A stretch of DNA of 64,000 nt from Bradyrhizobium ontarionense (GCF_021088345.1 NZ_CP088156.1:6625001-6689000); one strand, 5' to 3'. Positions 8,069-17,434 are shown, numbered from the stretch's first letter. Numbers and translations: made by a program. Notes: generated from the letters alone by a model not told the origin.

Positions 8069-8851
8069 TTACAGCGTCCCCGGGAAAGCGCCGCCGTCGA
8101 GCAGGATGTTCTGCCCGGTGATGAAGCCGGCCTTGGCGCCGCACAGGAAGGCGCAGGCGAGGCCGAACTCTTCGGGATCGCCGAAGCGTCCGGCCGGATT
8201 GAGCTTGGCGCGGTCGGCCAGGATCTGCTGCGGCGTGACGCCGCGCTTCTCGGCTTCGCCCTTCGCCGTCGTGAGCAGGCGGTCGGTCTCGAACGGACCC
8301 GGCAACAGCCCATTGATGGTGACGTTGTTGATGACGGTCTTGCGCGACAGGCCGGCGATGAAACCGGTGAGGCCGGCGCGGGCGCCGTTGGACAGGCCGA
8401 GGATGTCGATCGGCGCCTTCACGGCGGCCGAGGTGATGTTGACGATGCGGCCGAACTTGCGCGCCATCATGCCGTCGACCGTCGCCTTGATCAGCTCGAT
8501 CGGCGTCAGCATGTTGGCGTCCAGCGCCTTGATCCAGTCGTCGCGGGTCCAGTTGCGGAAATCGCCGGGCGGCGGGCCGCCGGCATTGTTGATCAGGATG
8601 TCCGGATCCGGGCAGGCGGCGAGCACGGCGGCGCGGCCGTCCGGCGTTGTGATGTCGCCCGGAACTTCGGTCACGGTGATTCCGGGATTGGCAGCGCGGA
8701 TCTCGGCCGCGGTCTTGGCCAGCGCTTCGGCGCCACGCGCGGTGATCGTGACGTGCACGCCCTCATTGGCGAGCGCGATGGCGCAGGCGCGGCCCAGTCC
8801 CTTGCTGGAGGCGCAGACGATGGCGCGGCGGCCCTTGATCCCGAGATCCAC
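8069..8851 (-). CDS. SDR family oxidoreductase lacking the usual YxxxK pair
   Basis: A 260-residue Rossmann protein of the short-chain dehydrogenase/reductase superfamily. It has the cofactor loop (SSKGLGRACA), the NNAG motif (INNAGGPPPGD) and the catalytic-strand Ser (NITSAAVK). At the position where SDRs carry Tyr-x-x-x-Lys it reads LSNGARAGLTGF, so both Tyr and Lys are replaced. The C-terminus (FLCGAKAGFITGQNILLDGG) is typical. It starts at GTG 8851 with a GGAG ribosome-binding site. Activity should not be assumed to be a standard ketoreductase; it may belong to a natural subgroup with an altered active site. Confidence 0.8.
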   Translation of the reverse strand: MDLGIKGRRAIVCASSKGLGRACAIALANEGVHVTITARGAEALAKTAAEIRAANPGITVTEVPGDITTPDGRAAVLAACPDPDILINNAGGPPPGDFRNWTRDDWIKALDANMLTPIELIKATVDGMMARKFGRIVNITSAAVKAPIDILGLSNGARAGLTGFIAGLSRKTVINNVTINGLLPGPFETDRLLTTAKGEAEKRGVTPQQILADRAKLNPAGRFGDPEEFGLACAFLCGAKAGFITGQNILLDGGAFPGTL

Positions 8852-9027
8852 GATTAATCACTCCACGATGTCTGTGAGGTTGGAAGGAAGATGCCGCCAT
8901 TCTAGCCAACCGGACCGCCGCTGATAAGAGCAGCTGCCCTGTGTCGAATTGCATGGCTCGCGGGGTGCCGTGCCGGGTGCCATGCCGGGTGCCTTGGAGG
9001 CGTGCCTTAGGGGGCGCCTTGGGGCGA

Positions 9028-9543
9028 TCAGATGCGCCGTTCCTGCTTGAGGCGGTCGAGGGCGCCGGCGAGCTCGGGTGGCAGCGAGCGAAAGCCCTTC
9101 GCGCCCGCGAGCGACAGCAGCGGCCGCAACCGCGATCCTTCGAGGAAGCGCGGCTGGCGCTCGGCCGGGACCAGCCCATCGAACACCAGCACGAGCGTGG
9201 TCGAGACCATGCCGACCCTGATCGCGCCGAGCAGGGCGCCTCCGAGCCGGTCACCGAAGCCGGCTTCGAAGCCGATCGCCTCGTCCAGCAGGATGCGGCC
9301 GATCTTGCCCAGCGCCACGCCGATGACGAGGAACGCTGCGAAGAACTGCAACCAGTTCTGCGCCAGGGGCGCGCCGTGCGCGTCCTGCAGCTGCGGGCTC
9401 ATCGCCGCGACGGCTCCCATCGCAAGCGGCATCGCCAGCAGATAGGCCAGAATGGTGATGGCGCTGCGCAGCAGTCCGGTCGAGAAGCCGCTGTAGACGG
9501 CGATCACCAGGGCGGCACATGCGGCGAGGTCGAAGGCGTTCAT
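9028..9543 (-). CDS. CvpA family membrane protein
   Basis: A 171-residue integral membrane protein starting at ATG 9543 (MNAFDLAACAALVIAVYSGFSTG). Four hydrophobic segments are visible in the first 130 residues, with the CvpA-like pattern of a conserved Gly-rich first helix and the DRLGGALLGAIRVGMV motif between helices. The C-terminal tail is short and polar. CvpA proteins affect colicin V export and envelope stress in Enterobacteria; the molecular function is unclear. The frame extends upstream through the divergent SDR promoter, but that part is not protein-like. Confidence 0.8.
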   Translation of the reverse strand: MNAFDLAACAALVIAVYSGFSTGLLRSAITILAYLLAMPLAMGAVAAMSPQLQDAHGAPLAQNWLQFFAAFLVIGVALGKIGRILLDEAIGFEAGFGDRLGGALLGAIRVGMVSTTLVLVFDGLVPAERQPRFLEGSRLRPLLSLAGAKGFRSLPPELAGALDRLKQERRI

Positions 9544-9652
9544 GGCTGATCCGCTGTGTAGGTTTGCCCGCGTAAACAAATCGCCTTTGCGCTCCTTCAA
9601 ATCGTCTGTATCAATTCGCGCCAACGAAACGAGGGAGCGCGAGGGTATCTGC

Positions 9653-10414
9653 ATGTCCGACCTGTTCGACGTCAGCCGCGAAGTGGTCCTGATCACCGGC
9701 GCAAGCCAGGGACTCGGCCGGCAGTTCGCGCGTGTGCTGTCGGCCCATGGCGCTGCCGTCGCCCTCGCCGCGCGCCAGACCGGCAAGCTCAAGACGCTCG
9801 AGGAGGAGATCAGGGCCAAGGGAGGCAGGGCGGCAGCGGTCGACATGGATGTGACCAGCACCGCATCCATTGCCAAGGCCATCGATGCGACGGAAGCGGC
9901 GCTCGGGCCTGTTACGGTGCTGATCAACAATGCCGGCATCGCCGTGGAGAAGCTCGCGGTCGAGCAGAGCGAAGCCGATTGGGATGCCGTGATCGGCGCC
10001 AATCTGAAGGGCGCCTATTTCGCCGCCACCGAAGTTGCGCGCCGCATGATGGCGCGCAAGGCGGGCGGCAATATCATCAACATCGCCTCGGTGCTCGGCT
10101 TCAGCGTGGTGAAGTTCATTTCGCCTTACGCGATCTCCAAGGCGGGCGTGGTGCAGACCACCAAGGCGCTGGCGCTGGAATTCGCCGCCCACGACATCCG
10201 CGTCAATGCGCTGGCGCCCGGCTATATCGACACCGACATCAACCATGACGTCTGGGAGACGCCTGCCGGCGAGAAGCTCATCAAGCGCATTCCGCAGCGG
10301 CGCGTCGGCCATGAGAGCGATCTCGACGGCGCCATCATGCTGCTGGCGTCCAACGCCTCGCGCTACATGACCGGCAGTGTGGTCACGGTGGACGGCGGCT
10401 TCCTGCTGACGTGA
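9653..10414 (+). CDS. SDR family oxidoreductase (FabG-like)
   Basis: A 253-residue classical short-chain dehydrogenase. The NADP(H) motif TGASQGLGRQ, NNAGIAVEK, the catalytic Ser in NIASVLGFS and the Tyr-x-x-x-Lys in PYAISKAG are all intact, as is the C-terminal GSVVTVDGGFLL. The start is ATG 9653, 7 bases after GAGGG-type Shine-Dalgarno sequence. It is divergent from cvpA and ends just before a palindromic repeat. The likely reaction is 3-oxoacyl or alcohol/ketone interconversion; the substrate is not determinable. Confidence 0.87.
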   Translation: MSDLFDVSREVVLITGASQGLGRQFARVLSAHGAAVALAARQTGKLKTLEEEIRAKGGRAAAVDMDVTSTASIAKAIDATEAALGPVTVLINNAGIAVEKLAVEQSEADWDAVIGANLKGAYFAATEVARRMMARKAGGNIINIASVLGFSVVKFISPYAISKAGVVQTTKALALEFAAHDIRVNALAPGYIDTDINHDVWETPAGEKLIKRIPQRRVGHESDLDGAIMLLASNASRYMTGSVVTVDGGFLLT

Positions 10415-10437
10415 TCCGCCGCTGTTTCAACGCACGC

Positions 10438-10505
10438 CGTCATGGCCGGGCTCATCCCGCCTGCGCGGCCGAAGCCGCTTCGGCGTGACGAAGGTCCGGC
10501 CATCC
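10438..10505. repeat. Palindromic repeat related to 419-488
   Basis: CGTCATGGCCGGGCTCATCC at the left and GGTCCGGCCATCC at the right flank an inner hairpin (GCGGCCGAAGCCGCTTCGGC). Base-by-base comparison with 419-488 shows the same element with scattered substitutions. It lies between the 3' ends of the SDR gene and the broken GMC gene. Confidence 0.72.
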
Positions 10506-10552
10506 AGGCCCATTAACCCATCCACGCCCATCAGCGCCGATGCTCAACTCTT

Positions 10553-12151
10553 TCAGCGCATCTCCGCCCGGATCATCTCAGCAGCCTTCTCACCGATCAT
10601 GATGGTCGGCGCATTGGTGTTGCCGCCGATCAGGCTCGGCATGATCGAGGCATCGACCACACGCAGGCCCGACAGGCCGTGCACCTTGAGGTGGGGATCG
10701 ACGACCGCGAACGGATCGTCCACGCCCATCTTGCAGGTGCCGACGGGGTGATAGACGGTGTCGACGCGCGCGCGCAGGAGCGCGCGGATGTCGTCATCGG
10801 TCCTGACATCTGCCGTGAACAGGTCGCGCTTCTGCAGACCGCGCATGGCCGGCGTCTCCATCAGCCGTTGCGTGGTCCGGTAGCCTGCGACCATGGCCTC
10901 GAGGTCCTCCTCCTCGCCGAGGAAGTTCGGATCGATCAGCGGTGCGGCGAGCGGATCGGCATTCTTCAAAGCAACGGTGCCGCGGCTCTTCGGCCTGAGC
11001 AGGCAGACATGGCAGGAAAAGCCGTTGCCATGGCGCTTGCGGCCGTGATCGTCGGTGACGGCCATGCCGAAATGCAGCTAGATGTCGGGCACGTCGAGAT
11101 CGGGCCGCGTCTTCAGGAAGCCGCCGCATTCGGCGAAATTCGAGGTGATCGGTCCGCGCCGCTCGCGGCGATATTGGGCTGCGCCGCGCAGCAGGCGGCT
11201 GATCCCGCGCGGCGACAATGACGAGAAATTGGGGTTGTCGGAGGTGTAGGCGAAGATGAAGTCGGGATGATCCTGCAGGTTCCGGCCGACGCCCGGCAGA
11301 TGGTGGACGCTGGCGAGGCCGAGCCGCGCCAGCGCGGCCTGGTCGCCGACGCCGGAGAGCATCAGCAGTTGTGGCGTCTGGAACGCGCCGGAGGCCAGGA
11401 TCACCTCGCGCCGGCAGCGGATCTCCTTGACCTCCTTGCCCTGGCGGTATTTCACGCCGACGGCGCGCTTGCCGTCGAACAGGATCAGCGACGCATGCGC
11501 CGATGTCTCGATCCGCAGATTGCGGCGCGTGCCGAGATGCGGCTGGATATAGGCGCGCGCGGCGCTCCAGCGCTCGCCATTGCGCTGGGTCACCTGATAG
11601 AGCCCGAGCCCTTCTTGCGTCTCGGCATTGAAGTCGTCGCGGATCGGAAACTGCGCCTCGCGCGCCGCCTGCAGGAAGATCTCGTGCACGGGATTGTCGG
11701 TGCGCAGCCGGTTGACGGGCAGCGGTCCCGATTGGCCGTGATATTCACCATCGAACTCGGCGTTGTTCTCCGCGCGCTTGAAATAGGGCAGCACGTCGTC
11801 ATAGGACCAGCCGGCGTTGCCGAGCGCCGCCCAATGGTCGTAGTCGGCGCGGTGGCCGCGGATGTAGACCATTGCGTTGATCGCCGAGGAGCCGCCGAGC
11901 CCGCGGCCGCGCGGCTGATAGCCGGTACGGCCGTTGAGACCCTTCTGCGGCACGGTCGTGAACGACCAGTTGTTGACGGGGCCTGCCACCATCAGGAACA
12001 GCATGTAGGGCGTGGTGACGATCCAATTGTCGTTGCGTCCGCCGGCGTCGAGCAGGGCGACCGATGTCGCCGGATCTTCCGACAGCCGCCCCGCGACGGT
12101 CGCCCCTCCGCTGCCGCCGCCGACGACGATGAAATCGACTTCGTCCGTCAC
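10553..12151 (-). pseudogene. GMC family oxidoreductase (choline dehydrogenase-like) with in-frame TAG
   Basis: The frame encodes a complete 532-codon GMC flavoprotein except for one TAG at 11080-11078 (codon 358). The N-terminal part carries the FAD motif VVGGGSGGATVAGRL and the GMC signatures (GRGLGGSSAINAMVYIRG, ASGAFQTPQLLMLSGVG). The part after the stop carries HPVGTCKMG and the C-terminal [28 protein letters not shown]. The stop falls in PDI-stop-LHFG, where choline-dehydrogenase-like proteins usually have Gln, so a single CAG-to-TAG change explains it. The truncated product would lack the catalytic His region. It could be a recent pseudogene or a sequencing error. Confidence 0.85.
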
Positions 12152-12194
12152 ACTCTATCTCCCTGATCTATTGTTTCTCTTGCTCTTGTTTTCC

Positions 12195-12273
12195 GTCATT
12201 GCGAGGAGCTGAAAGCGACGCAGCAATCCGCTTCTTTGGCGAGACTGGATTGCTTCGCTTCGCTCGCAATGAC
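12195..12273. repeat. Palindromic repeat, GTCATTGCGAGGAG family
   Basis: The arms GTCATTGCGAGGAG at 12195 and CGCTCGCAATGAC ending at 12273 form the same imperfect hairpin as the copy at 5305-5390, including the inner GCAATCC / GGATTGC arms. It fills most of the gap between the GMC pseudogene start and the aldehyde dehydrogenase stop. Confidence 0.75.
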
Positions 12274-12329
12274 GGCGGCTCTCATGTCGGGATTCCGGGG
12301 TCGCGCGTCGCGCGCCCCGGAATGAGGGG

Positions 12330-13763
12330 CTAGGATAGAAACCGCAGCAGCTTCTCGATCCGGGCGATGCTGGCGCCGTAGGGCGGATAGAGATCCTTCA
12401 TGCGGTTGAACGGCGAGCGATAGAACACGGGCTTCAGCTTGCTGAAGCTGTCGAAGCCCCATTCGCCGTGATAGTGGCCGATCCCCGAGGCGCCGACGCC
12501 GCCCATCGGCTGGTTCATCTGGGCGAAATGCAGCAGGCAGTCGTTGATCGTGACGCCGCCGGAGACCGTGCGCGCGAGCACGGCGTCACGCGCGGCCTCG
12601 TCGCGGCCGAACCAGTACAGCGCCAGCGGCCGGTCGTGGGCATTGATGTAGCGGATCACTTCGCCGGCGTCGCGATAGGTGACGATCGGCAGCAGCGGGC
12701 CGAAGATCTCCTCCTGCATGATCGCCATCTCCGGCATGGCGCCCACCACGACGGTCGGCGGGAATTTGCGCAAGCTCTTCCAGGCGGGGTCTTCCGGACT
12801 GGTCGTGTGCAGCAGCTTGGCGCCGCGCGCGACAGCGTCCCTGGCGAGCCCTTCCAGCCGCGCATAGTGCCGATCGGAAATGATCGCGGTGTAGTCCTTG
12901 TTCGCGGGATTGGTGCCGAACATCCGCAGCATGTGCCCATGGACCTTGCCGGCGAACTCGTCGCGTCGCTGCTCGGGCACGAACACGTAGTCGGGCGCGA
13001 TGCAGGTCTGGCCGGCATTGAGCAGCTTGGCGTAGGCGATACGTTCGGCGGCCTCGTCGAGATTGGCGGACGCATCGACGATGGTCGGCGACTTGCCGCC
13101 GAGCTCGAGCGTCACCGGCGTCAGGTTGCGCCCCGCAGCCTCCGCGACGATGCGGCCGACACGCGTGGAGCCGGTAAAGACAAGGTGATCGAAGGGCAGA
13201 GCCGCGAAAGCCTGGGCGATGCCGTCCTCGATGCCGGTGACGGTGAACTCGTTCGCGTCGAAACGAGCCGCAATCAGCTCCTTGAGCAGCGCCGAGAACT
13301 GCGGTGTCAATTCGCTCGGCTTGATCATGACCCGGTTGCCGGCCGAGATGGCGCCGATGGCGGGGGCCAGCGTCAGCTGCAGCGGATAGTTCCAGGGCGC
13401 GATGATCCCGACCACCCCGAGCGGCTGCGGTAGCAGCCGGTTGCGCGCCGGCCAGAACTGCAGCGCGGTGGCGATGCGCCGCGGCGCCATCCACCGCGAC
13501 AGCACCTTCAGCGTGTGTCTGATCTCGGCCTGGAGGAACAGCGTCTCGGCAATCGTCGTTTCGACCGCGCAACGGTGGCCGAAATCCGCCGAGATCGCCT
13601 GCTCCAGGCGCTTCTCGTTGTCCGTCAGCATCGCCCGCAGCCGCTTCAGGCTGTCGAGCCGGGCCGCCAGCGGCGGCGGCGGCGCGTTGCGCGAAGCCTC
13701 GATCATGGCGTGAAAGGCATCGTCGAGTGCAGACAGCGGCGGGCTCTTCAGGGACTGGTCCAT
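12330..13763 (-). CDS. Coniferyl aldehyde dehydrogenase-like ALDH
   Basis: A 477-residue NAD(P)-dependent aldehyde dehydrogenase of the class-3/coniferyl-aldehyde branch. It has the FTGSTRVGR cofactor loop, the catalytic Glu in TLELGGKSP and the catalytic Cys in NAGQTCIAPDY. The long C-terminal tail (FDSFSKLKPVFYRSPFNRMKDLYPPYG) is typical of this short ALDH branch. It oxidises an aromatic or aliphatic aldehyde to the acid. ATG 13763 follows a GAGGAG ribosome-binding site; the open frame upstream of it is not conserved-looking. Confidence 0.88.
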   Translation of the reverse strand: MDQSLKSPPLSALDDAFHAMIEASRNAPPPPLAARLDSLKRLRAMLTDNEKRLEQAISADFGHRCAVETTIAETLFLQAEIRHTLKVLSRWMAPRRIATALQFWPARNRLLPQPLGVVGIIAPWNYPLQLTLAPAIGAISAGNRVMIKPSELTPQFSALLKELIAARFDANEFTVTGIEDGIAQAFAALPFDHLVFTGSTRVGRIVAEAAGRNLTPVTLELGGKSPTIVDASANLDEAAERIAYAKLLNAGQTCIAPDYVFVPEQRRDEFAGKVHGHMLRMFGTNPANKDYTAIISDRHYARLEGLARDAVARGAKLLHTTSPEDPAWKSLRKFPPTVVVGAMPEMAIMQEEIFGPLLPIVTYRDAGEVIRYINAHDRPLALYWFGRDEAARDAVLARTVSGGVTINDCLLHFAQMNQPMGGVGASGIGHYHGEWGFDSFSKLKPVFYRSPFNRMKDLYPPYGASIARIEKLLRFLS

Positions 13764-14270
13764 GGACGTCTCCTCGGGTGTCCTGCGGCCGCATGCCCGG
13801 CCGTCGTTCTGGTTGGTGCCCGAAGCTGCAGCTTTGCCGAACCCTTGGCAAGCGCGCGGCGTCTGTTTCCGCCCGGATCGCCGCGAACGTCCCGTCAAGC
13901 GTTCGGGGCTGGCTTTCCGCGGGTCCGCCCGAGACCCTGCCGCCGATGTTCGAGGAACTGCCCGTTTCGCCGCGGCAAGGCGCTGCCACGCGTCGCGGCC
14001 AAGCGCGGGCGTGTTCATAAGCGCATGAATTCGCGCGATTCTTTCTGTGGTATCGGCGGCTCAGCACGGTGTCACAATCCCGCAAAAAAACTTACCGAAA
14101 GGCCTTTCCAAACCGGCCTCGCATTGGTACATACCGCCCGCACCCGACGGCTGGTCCAGCCATCGGGCTCAAGCCTTCTCCGGAAGCCATTGGGATGGAA
14201 CGGCACGCGCGAAAGCGTGAGCCAGGAAACTCTGATCTGTTTCTAAATGAGAAGTGCTGCACCGGTTTAA
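13764..14270. other. Intergenic region upstream of aldehyde dehydrogenase and tRNA
   Basis: About 500 bases without a credible gene. Open frames here are GC-driven and look random. It must hold the promoter for the leftward aldehyde dehydrogenase and, near the right end, the promoter for tRNA-fMet, but I could not single out convincing -35/-10 pairs. Confidence 0.5.
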
Positions 14271-14347
<77 letters not shown>

Positions 14348-14357
14348 ACGATACCGA

Positions 14358-14387
14358 CTCCCGTAGCCGCCAGGCTGCGGGAGTTTT
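14358..14387 (+). terminator. Rho-independent terminator after tRNA-fMet
   Basis: CTCCCG-T-AGCC, loop GCCA, GGCT-G-CGGGAG forms an 11-pair stem with one T-G wobble, directly followed by TTTT. The spacing after the tRNA 3' end is 10 bases. Confidence 0.9.
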
Positions 14388-14665
14388 GGTTTGTGCGCCC
14401 CTTTCCCCGTTGTGAGCCGCTGTCCAGCTGAGAACGGTCCCCATGGAGCCCAGCATCGATTTGGCCGCGCTGGCGCCTGGGCGGAGGACGATGCGGTCGA
14501 CCGGGTCGCGCACAGCCTGGGCGGCCTCGGTCCGGTGGGCAACCTTCTTGGCGTCCAGTTGCGAGGCCCTTGGAAGCATGCCCGGTATCGGCAGGCGCAT
14601 CGACGAACAGAGCAGACAGCTCCGCCCTTTGCTGCACTGCGCGTGAAAGCACGATCGCGCCCGCA

Positions 14666-15010
14666 TCAGGCGCGCTGCATGCCACAGCGCCGGACCGTTG
14701 CCGCCTCGATGGCGCGGAACAGGCCGAGCTCGAACGACGCGGCCGATCAGGATCACCATCATCGGGCCGGCGAAGCCCCTGTAGGTGAACAGCTCGTCGC
14801 GATCGCGGAAGTTGAACCAGCCGAGATCGCCCTGGCTGGCGCTGACGCCGAAGACTAGCTCGGCAGCGCTCAGCGTGCGCCAGGCAAAGGCCCAGCCGAT
14901 CTTCAAGCCAGACAGGATCGGCGGCAAAGCAGAGGGATTGAGGATATCGCCGACGTAGCGGCGACCTTGCGGTAGGCAAAGTCGCGCCGCGTCCGGGCTG
15001 AGCCGGCAGA
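14666..15010 (-). pseudogene. Remnant of an SsuC/TauC-like ABC transporter permease
   Basis: The minus strand shows recognisable pieces of a binding-protein-dependent permease (nitrate/sulfonate/taurine type) in three different frames. First is YRKVAATSAIS near 14990-14945, then LSGLKIGWAFAWRTLSAAELVFGV with DLGWFNFRDRDEL, and finally LFRAIEAATVRRCGMQRA ending at a TGA at 14668-14666. Intact family members read these pieces continuously, so at least two frameshifts are needed. No ATPase or binding-protein partner is nearby. It is best seen as decayed cargo next to the tRNA gene. Confidence 0.7.
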
Positions 15011-15022
15011 TCGACGGCATCG

Positions 15023-15130
15023 CGCTGGTGCTTTCCGGCCTATCTGCATCTGACCGAACTGCAGCCGATCGGCAAGCATGCCGTCCGGCTGTTCTTCTCC
15101 GACGGCTATGATCGCGGCATCTATCCCTGA
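15023..15130 (+). pseudogene. Possible remnant of a DUF971-like domain
   Basis: The plus strand reads LTELQPIGKHAVRLFFSDGYDRGIYP followed by a stop. This resembles the conserved core of DUF971 / gamma-butyrobetaine-hydroxylase N-terminal-like proteins (IGNYAVRLVF.DGH.TGIYSW). No start or full domain is present, so it looks like a broken fragment. The similarity is by eye only, and the rest of 14391-15580 shows no gene. Confidence 0.35.
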
Positions 15131-15580
15131 TCCCATTTCCGCAGAGCAAGGCGCGGCTTCGCTGCTTTTGTGCGCTGATGCCATCGCGCGCGTTGCCGCA
15201 TAGCAGCGTCCGGCGATCGCGCCATCAACTTCGGCGTGAGGCGCAGCAGCGCCGAATTCGACTTTGCTTGAAGTGCGGCGATGCGGTGAGTTCGCATCGA
15301 TTGTATAGGTTCATTTCACCGGCTCTCGGTGCGCGTCAGACGACACTGCAACGCGTCCGACGGTGTCCATGCCTCGTCGCCAATGCCTGTCGGGCCGATC
15401 CCCGCTGTGAACCGTGCATGCGATCGGACGCAAGCGTTTTCTGACAGCGCTCGTGCCACAAGTACACCCGTGGCAGAGATGCAGATCGAGGCGCGCAAGC
15501 ACTCCATGCGATTATTCAAGGATGACAGCGACTTCCATCCGTGTCGCGTCCAGTGATCGGTTGCGTCACTGTTTTGAACA

Positions 15581-15609
15581 TTGACAACTATTGTAATTTT
15601 AGGTTGAAT
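15581..15609 (+). promoter_or_regulatory. Candidate sigma70-type promoter for the radical SAM gene
   Basis: In an unusually AT-rich 100-base stretch, TTGACA (15581-15586) is followed after 17 bases by TTGAAT (15604-15609). The radical SAM start codon lies about 60 bases downstream. The -35 match is perfect and the -10 is weak. Confidence 0.35.
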
Positions 15610-15670
15610 AAATCTAAGGTAGCCGAATGATGGAAAGATAACTAAAAATAGAGTTCTCTTACTGCTATCC

Positions 15671-17134
15671 ATGCCCGCAATTGAGAGTTCGAAGATGAAG
15701 CAGTGGCAGACGTCATATCAGCAGGCAAGGCTCGAGGAATTGCTGCCCGATGGGAGAGTTCGCTGTCATCTCTCCCCACGAAATTGCACGATGCGGGAAG
15801 GACAGGACGGTGCGTGCAAGGTTCGCGGGGTAAGAGACGGTCGTCTCGTGACGATGAACTATAGCAAGTCGGTTCATCCGACCCAGGAAACCATCGAGAC
15901 GGAGGCGGTCAATCATTTCTCGCCCGGTGCAGCGATCCTCTCGTGCGGAAACATCGGTTGCATGATGTCATGCAGCTACTGCCACAACTGGCGGACATCG
16001 CAGGCCAAGCATGTGCTCGACAGCGATATCTATCAGATGACGCCGGAGGATGCCGTCGAGATTTGCCTCCGGCGCAACCTCAAGGTCATAAGTTTCACCT
16101 ACAACGATCCCGTCGTCTGGCACGAGTGGGTCGTTGATACTGCGCGGTTGGCGAAGGAGGCCGGGATCGTCACCCTGTACAAGTCGGCGTTCTACATCTC
16201 CAGCAGAGCGATTGACGAGCTGATCCCGCATATTGATATCTTCTCGATCTCCCTGAAATCGTTGGATCCGCACTACTACAAGAAATACACGGGTGGGCGG
16301 CTGGAGCCGGTGCTGGAGGGCATCAAACAGGTGCACGCGTCGGGGCGTCACCTCGAACTTTCGACGCTGATGATCACCGACATTTCAGATAATGAAGAGA
16401 CCGCAAAAAAGGTCTCGAATTGGGTTCTTCGCGAACTCGGTTCGACGATACCGGTCCATTTCGTGCGGTTTCATCCCGATTTTCGGATGCGAAACACGGT
16501 TCGGACGCCTGTGCACCGCATCGAGCGCGCAAGAGAAATCGCGATTGCGGCCGGCGTCGAGCACGTCTACCTCGGAAATGTGTACGATACAAAGTTCAGC
16601 AACACCTATTGCAACCAGTGTGGGACGGAGCTTGTAAAGCGCTACGGCCTCAATGCCCAGGTGCTCGCGCTCGACGAGCAGGGACATTGCACCCAGTGCG
16701 GCAAGGACGCTCATTTCAAGTCAATCGGTCTGCGTCAACCCACGGCAGCATCGAAATCCGCCGGCGCAATTGCGGGCAAGCATTGTTGCTTTGAGTGGCA
16801 CGGTGACGTCCGCTCGCTGCATGTCCATCTGGTCAACCCGACCGACCAGTGGCTGAGCGGCTGGTATCGTTCTCGCCGGGCCGGCGGTCCCGCCGGCGGG
16901 TGGAACGAGGTGAAAATGAAACCAGGCGAATCCTGGAGGTTCATCATCGCCAAGTCCGCGCTGGATGACGTTGGCCCGGAGATCGTGGTCCCCGAAGAAA
17001 TGACCACAAATCTCCATGAGGTGTTCGATCGTGCTCATTTCCCGACAGTGCGTATCGAAGATGCCCCATTCGGGGGAGACGTCACGCCCTTCCCGATGTA
17101 CCAAGGCCGCACCATAGAAGCGAGCGCATCCTGA
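15671..17134 (+). CDS. AmrS-like radical SAM enzyme with C-terminal extension
   Basis: A 487-residue radical SAM protein of the type annotated as AmmeMemoRadiSam-system / PflA-like. The N-terminal PRNCTMREGQDGACKVR motif is followed by the 4Fe-4S site C97-x3-C101-x2-C104 (CMMSCSYC). A zinc-ribbon-like CNQC...CTQC pair lies at about residues 315-345, where such proteins usually end. Roughly 130 further residues follow with no motif I can name (HVHLVNPTDQW, then PFGGDVTPFPM). The usual partners Memo and AMMECR1 are not in the window. The start could also be ATG 15695, which has GAGAG upstream. Its substrate is unknown; a link to the NRPS-PKS locus 11 kb away is inference. Confidence 0.8.
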   Translation: MPAIESSKMKQWQTSYQQARLEELLPDGRVRCHLSPRNCTMREGQDGACKVRGVRDGRLVTMNYSKSVHPTQETIETEAVNHFSPGAAILSCGNIGCMMSCSYCHNWRTSQAKHVLDSDIYQMTPEDAVEICLRRNLKVISFTYNDPVVWHEWVVDTARLAKEAGIVTLYKSAFYISSRAIDELIPHIDIFSISLKSLDPHYYKKYTGGRLEPVLEGIKQVHASGRHLELSTLMITDISDNEETAKKVSNWVLRELGSTIPVHFVRFHPDFRMRNTVRTPVHRIERAREIAIAAGVEHVYLGNVYDTKFSNTYCNQCGTELVKRYGLNAQVLALDEQGHCTQCGKDAHFKSIGLRQPTAASKSAGAIAGKHCCFEWHGDVRSLHVHLVNPTDQWLSGWYRSRRAGGPAGGWNEVKMKPGESWRFIIAKSALDDVGPEIVVPEEMTTNLHEVFDRAHFPTVRIEDAPFGGDVTPFPMYQGRTIEASAS

Positions 17135-17434
17135 GGGCGTGGTCGAGTCGGCCCGGAATCGATTCTCAATCGCCGTCGGCGCTCCGTTCTCAGGACGGGT
17201 CCCCGATGGCCCTCTGTGGTCCGGTGAGGGCCGTGGAGCGTTGTTTCCGCGAGGGGGGGGGCCTGATGCCTTCGTAGAGAGCGCCCCAGCCCAGGCCCCT
17301 CTGTCGACCTCTCCGCGCGGAGCGGGACGGGTTCTTGTGGCGAACCGATTCCCAGGAATTTCTAGACTTTAACGCGGGAAAGCGTAGAGCTGACGGCATC
17401 ACCGTTACCATGTTGCACCGGGAAGCCGGTGACG
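17135..17434. other. Intergenic region between radical SAM and VOC genes
   Basis: About 300 bases with no credible gene. It contains a run of eight G near 17254 and several short GC-rich palindromes but no convincing terminator with a T-run. The VOC gene could be transcribed from here. Confidence 0.45.

Noticed and set aside
12586..14085. 499-codon minus-strand frame overlapping the aldehyde dehydrogenase
   Set aside because: It is a frame-shifted shadow of the dehydrogenase without motifs; the 12330-13763 frame contains all ALDH signatures.
17253..17262. G-run near 17254 as a frameshift site joining the radical SAM and VOC genes
   Set aside because: The radical SAM gene already has a normal stop at 17134 and the VOC gene begins with its own signal peptide; no coding sequence spans the run.
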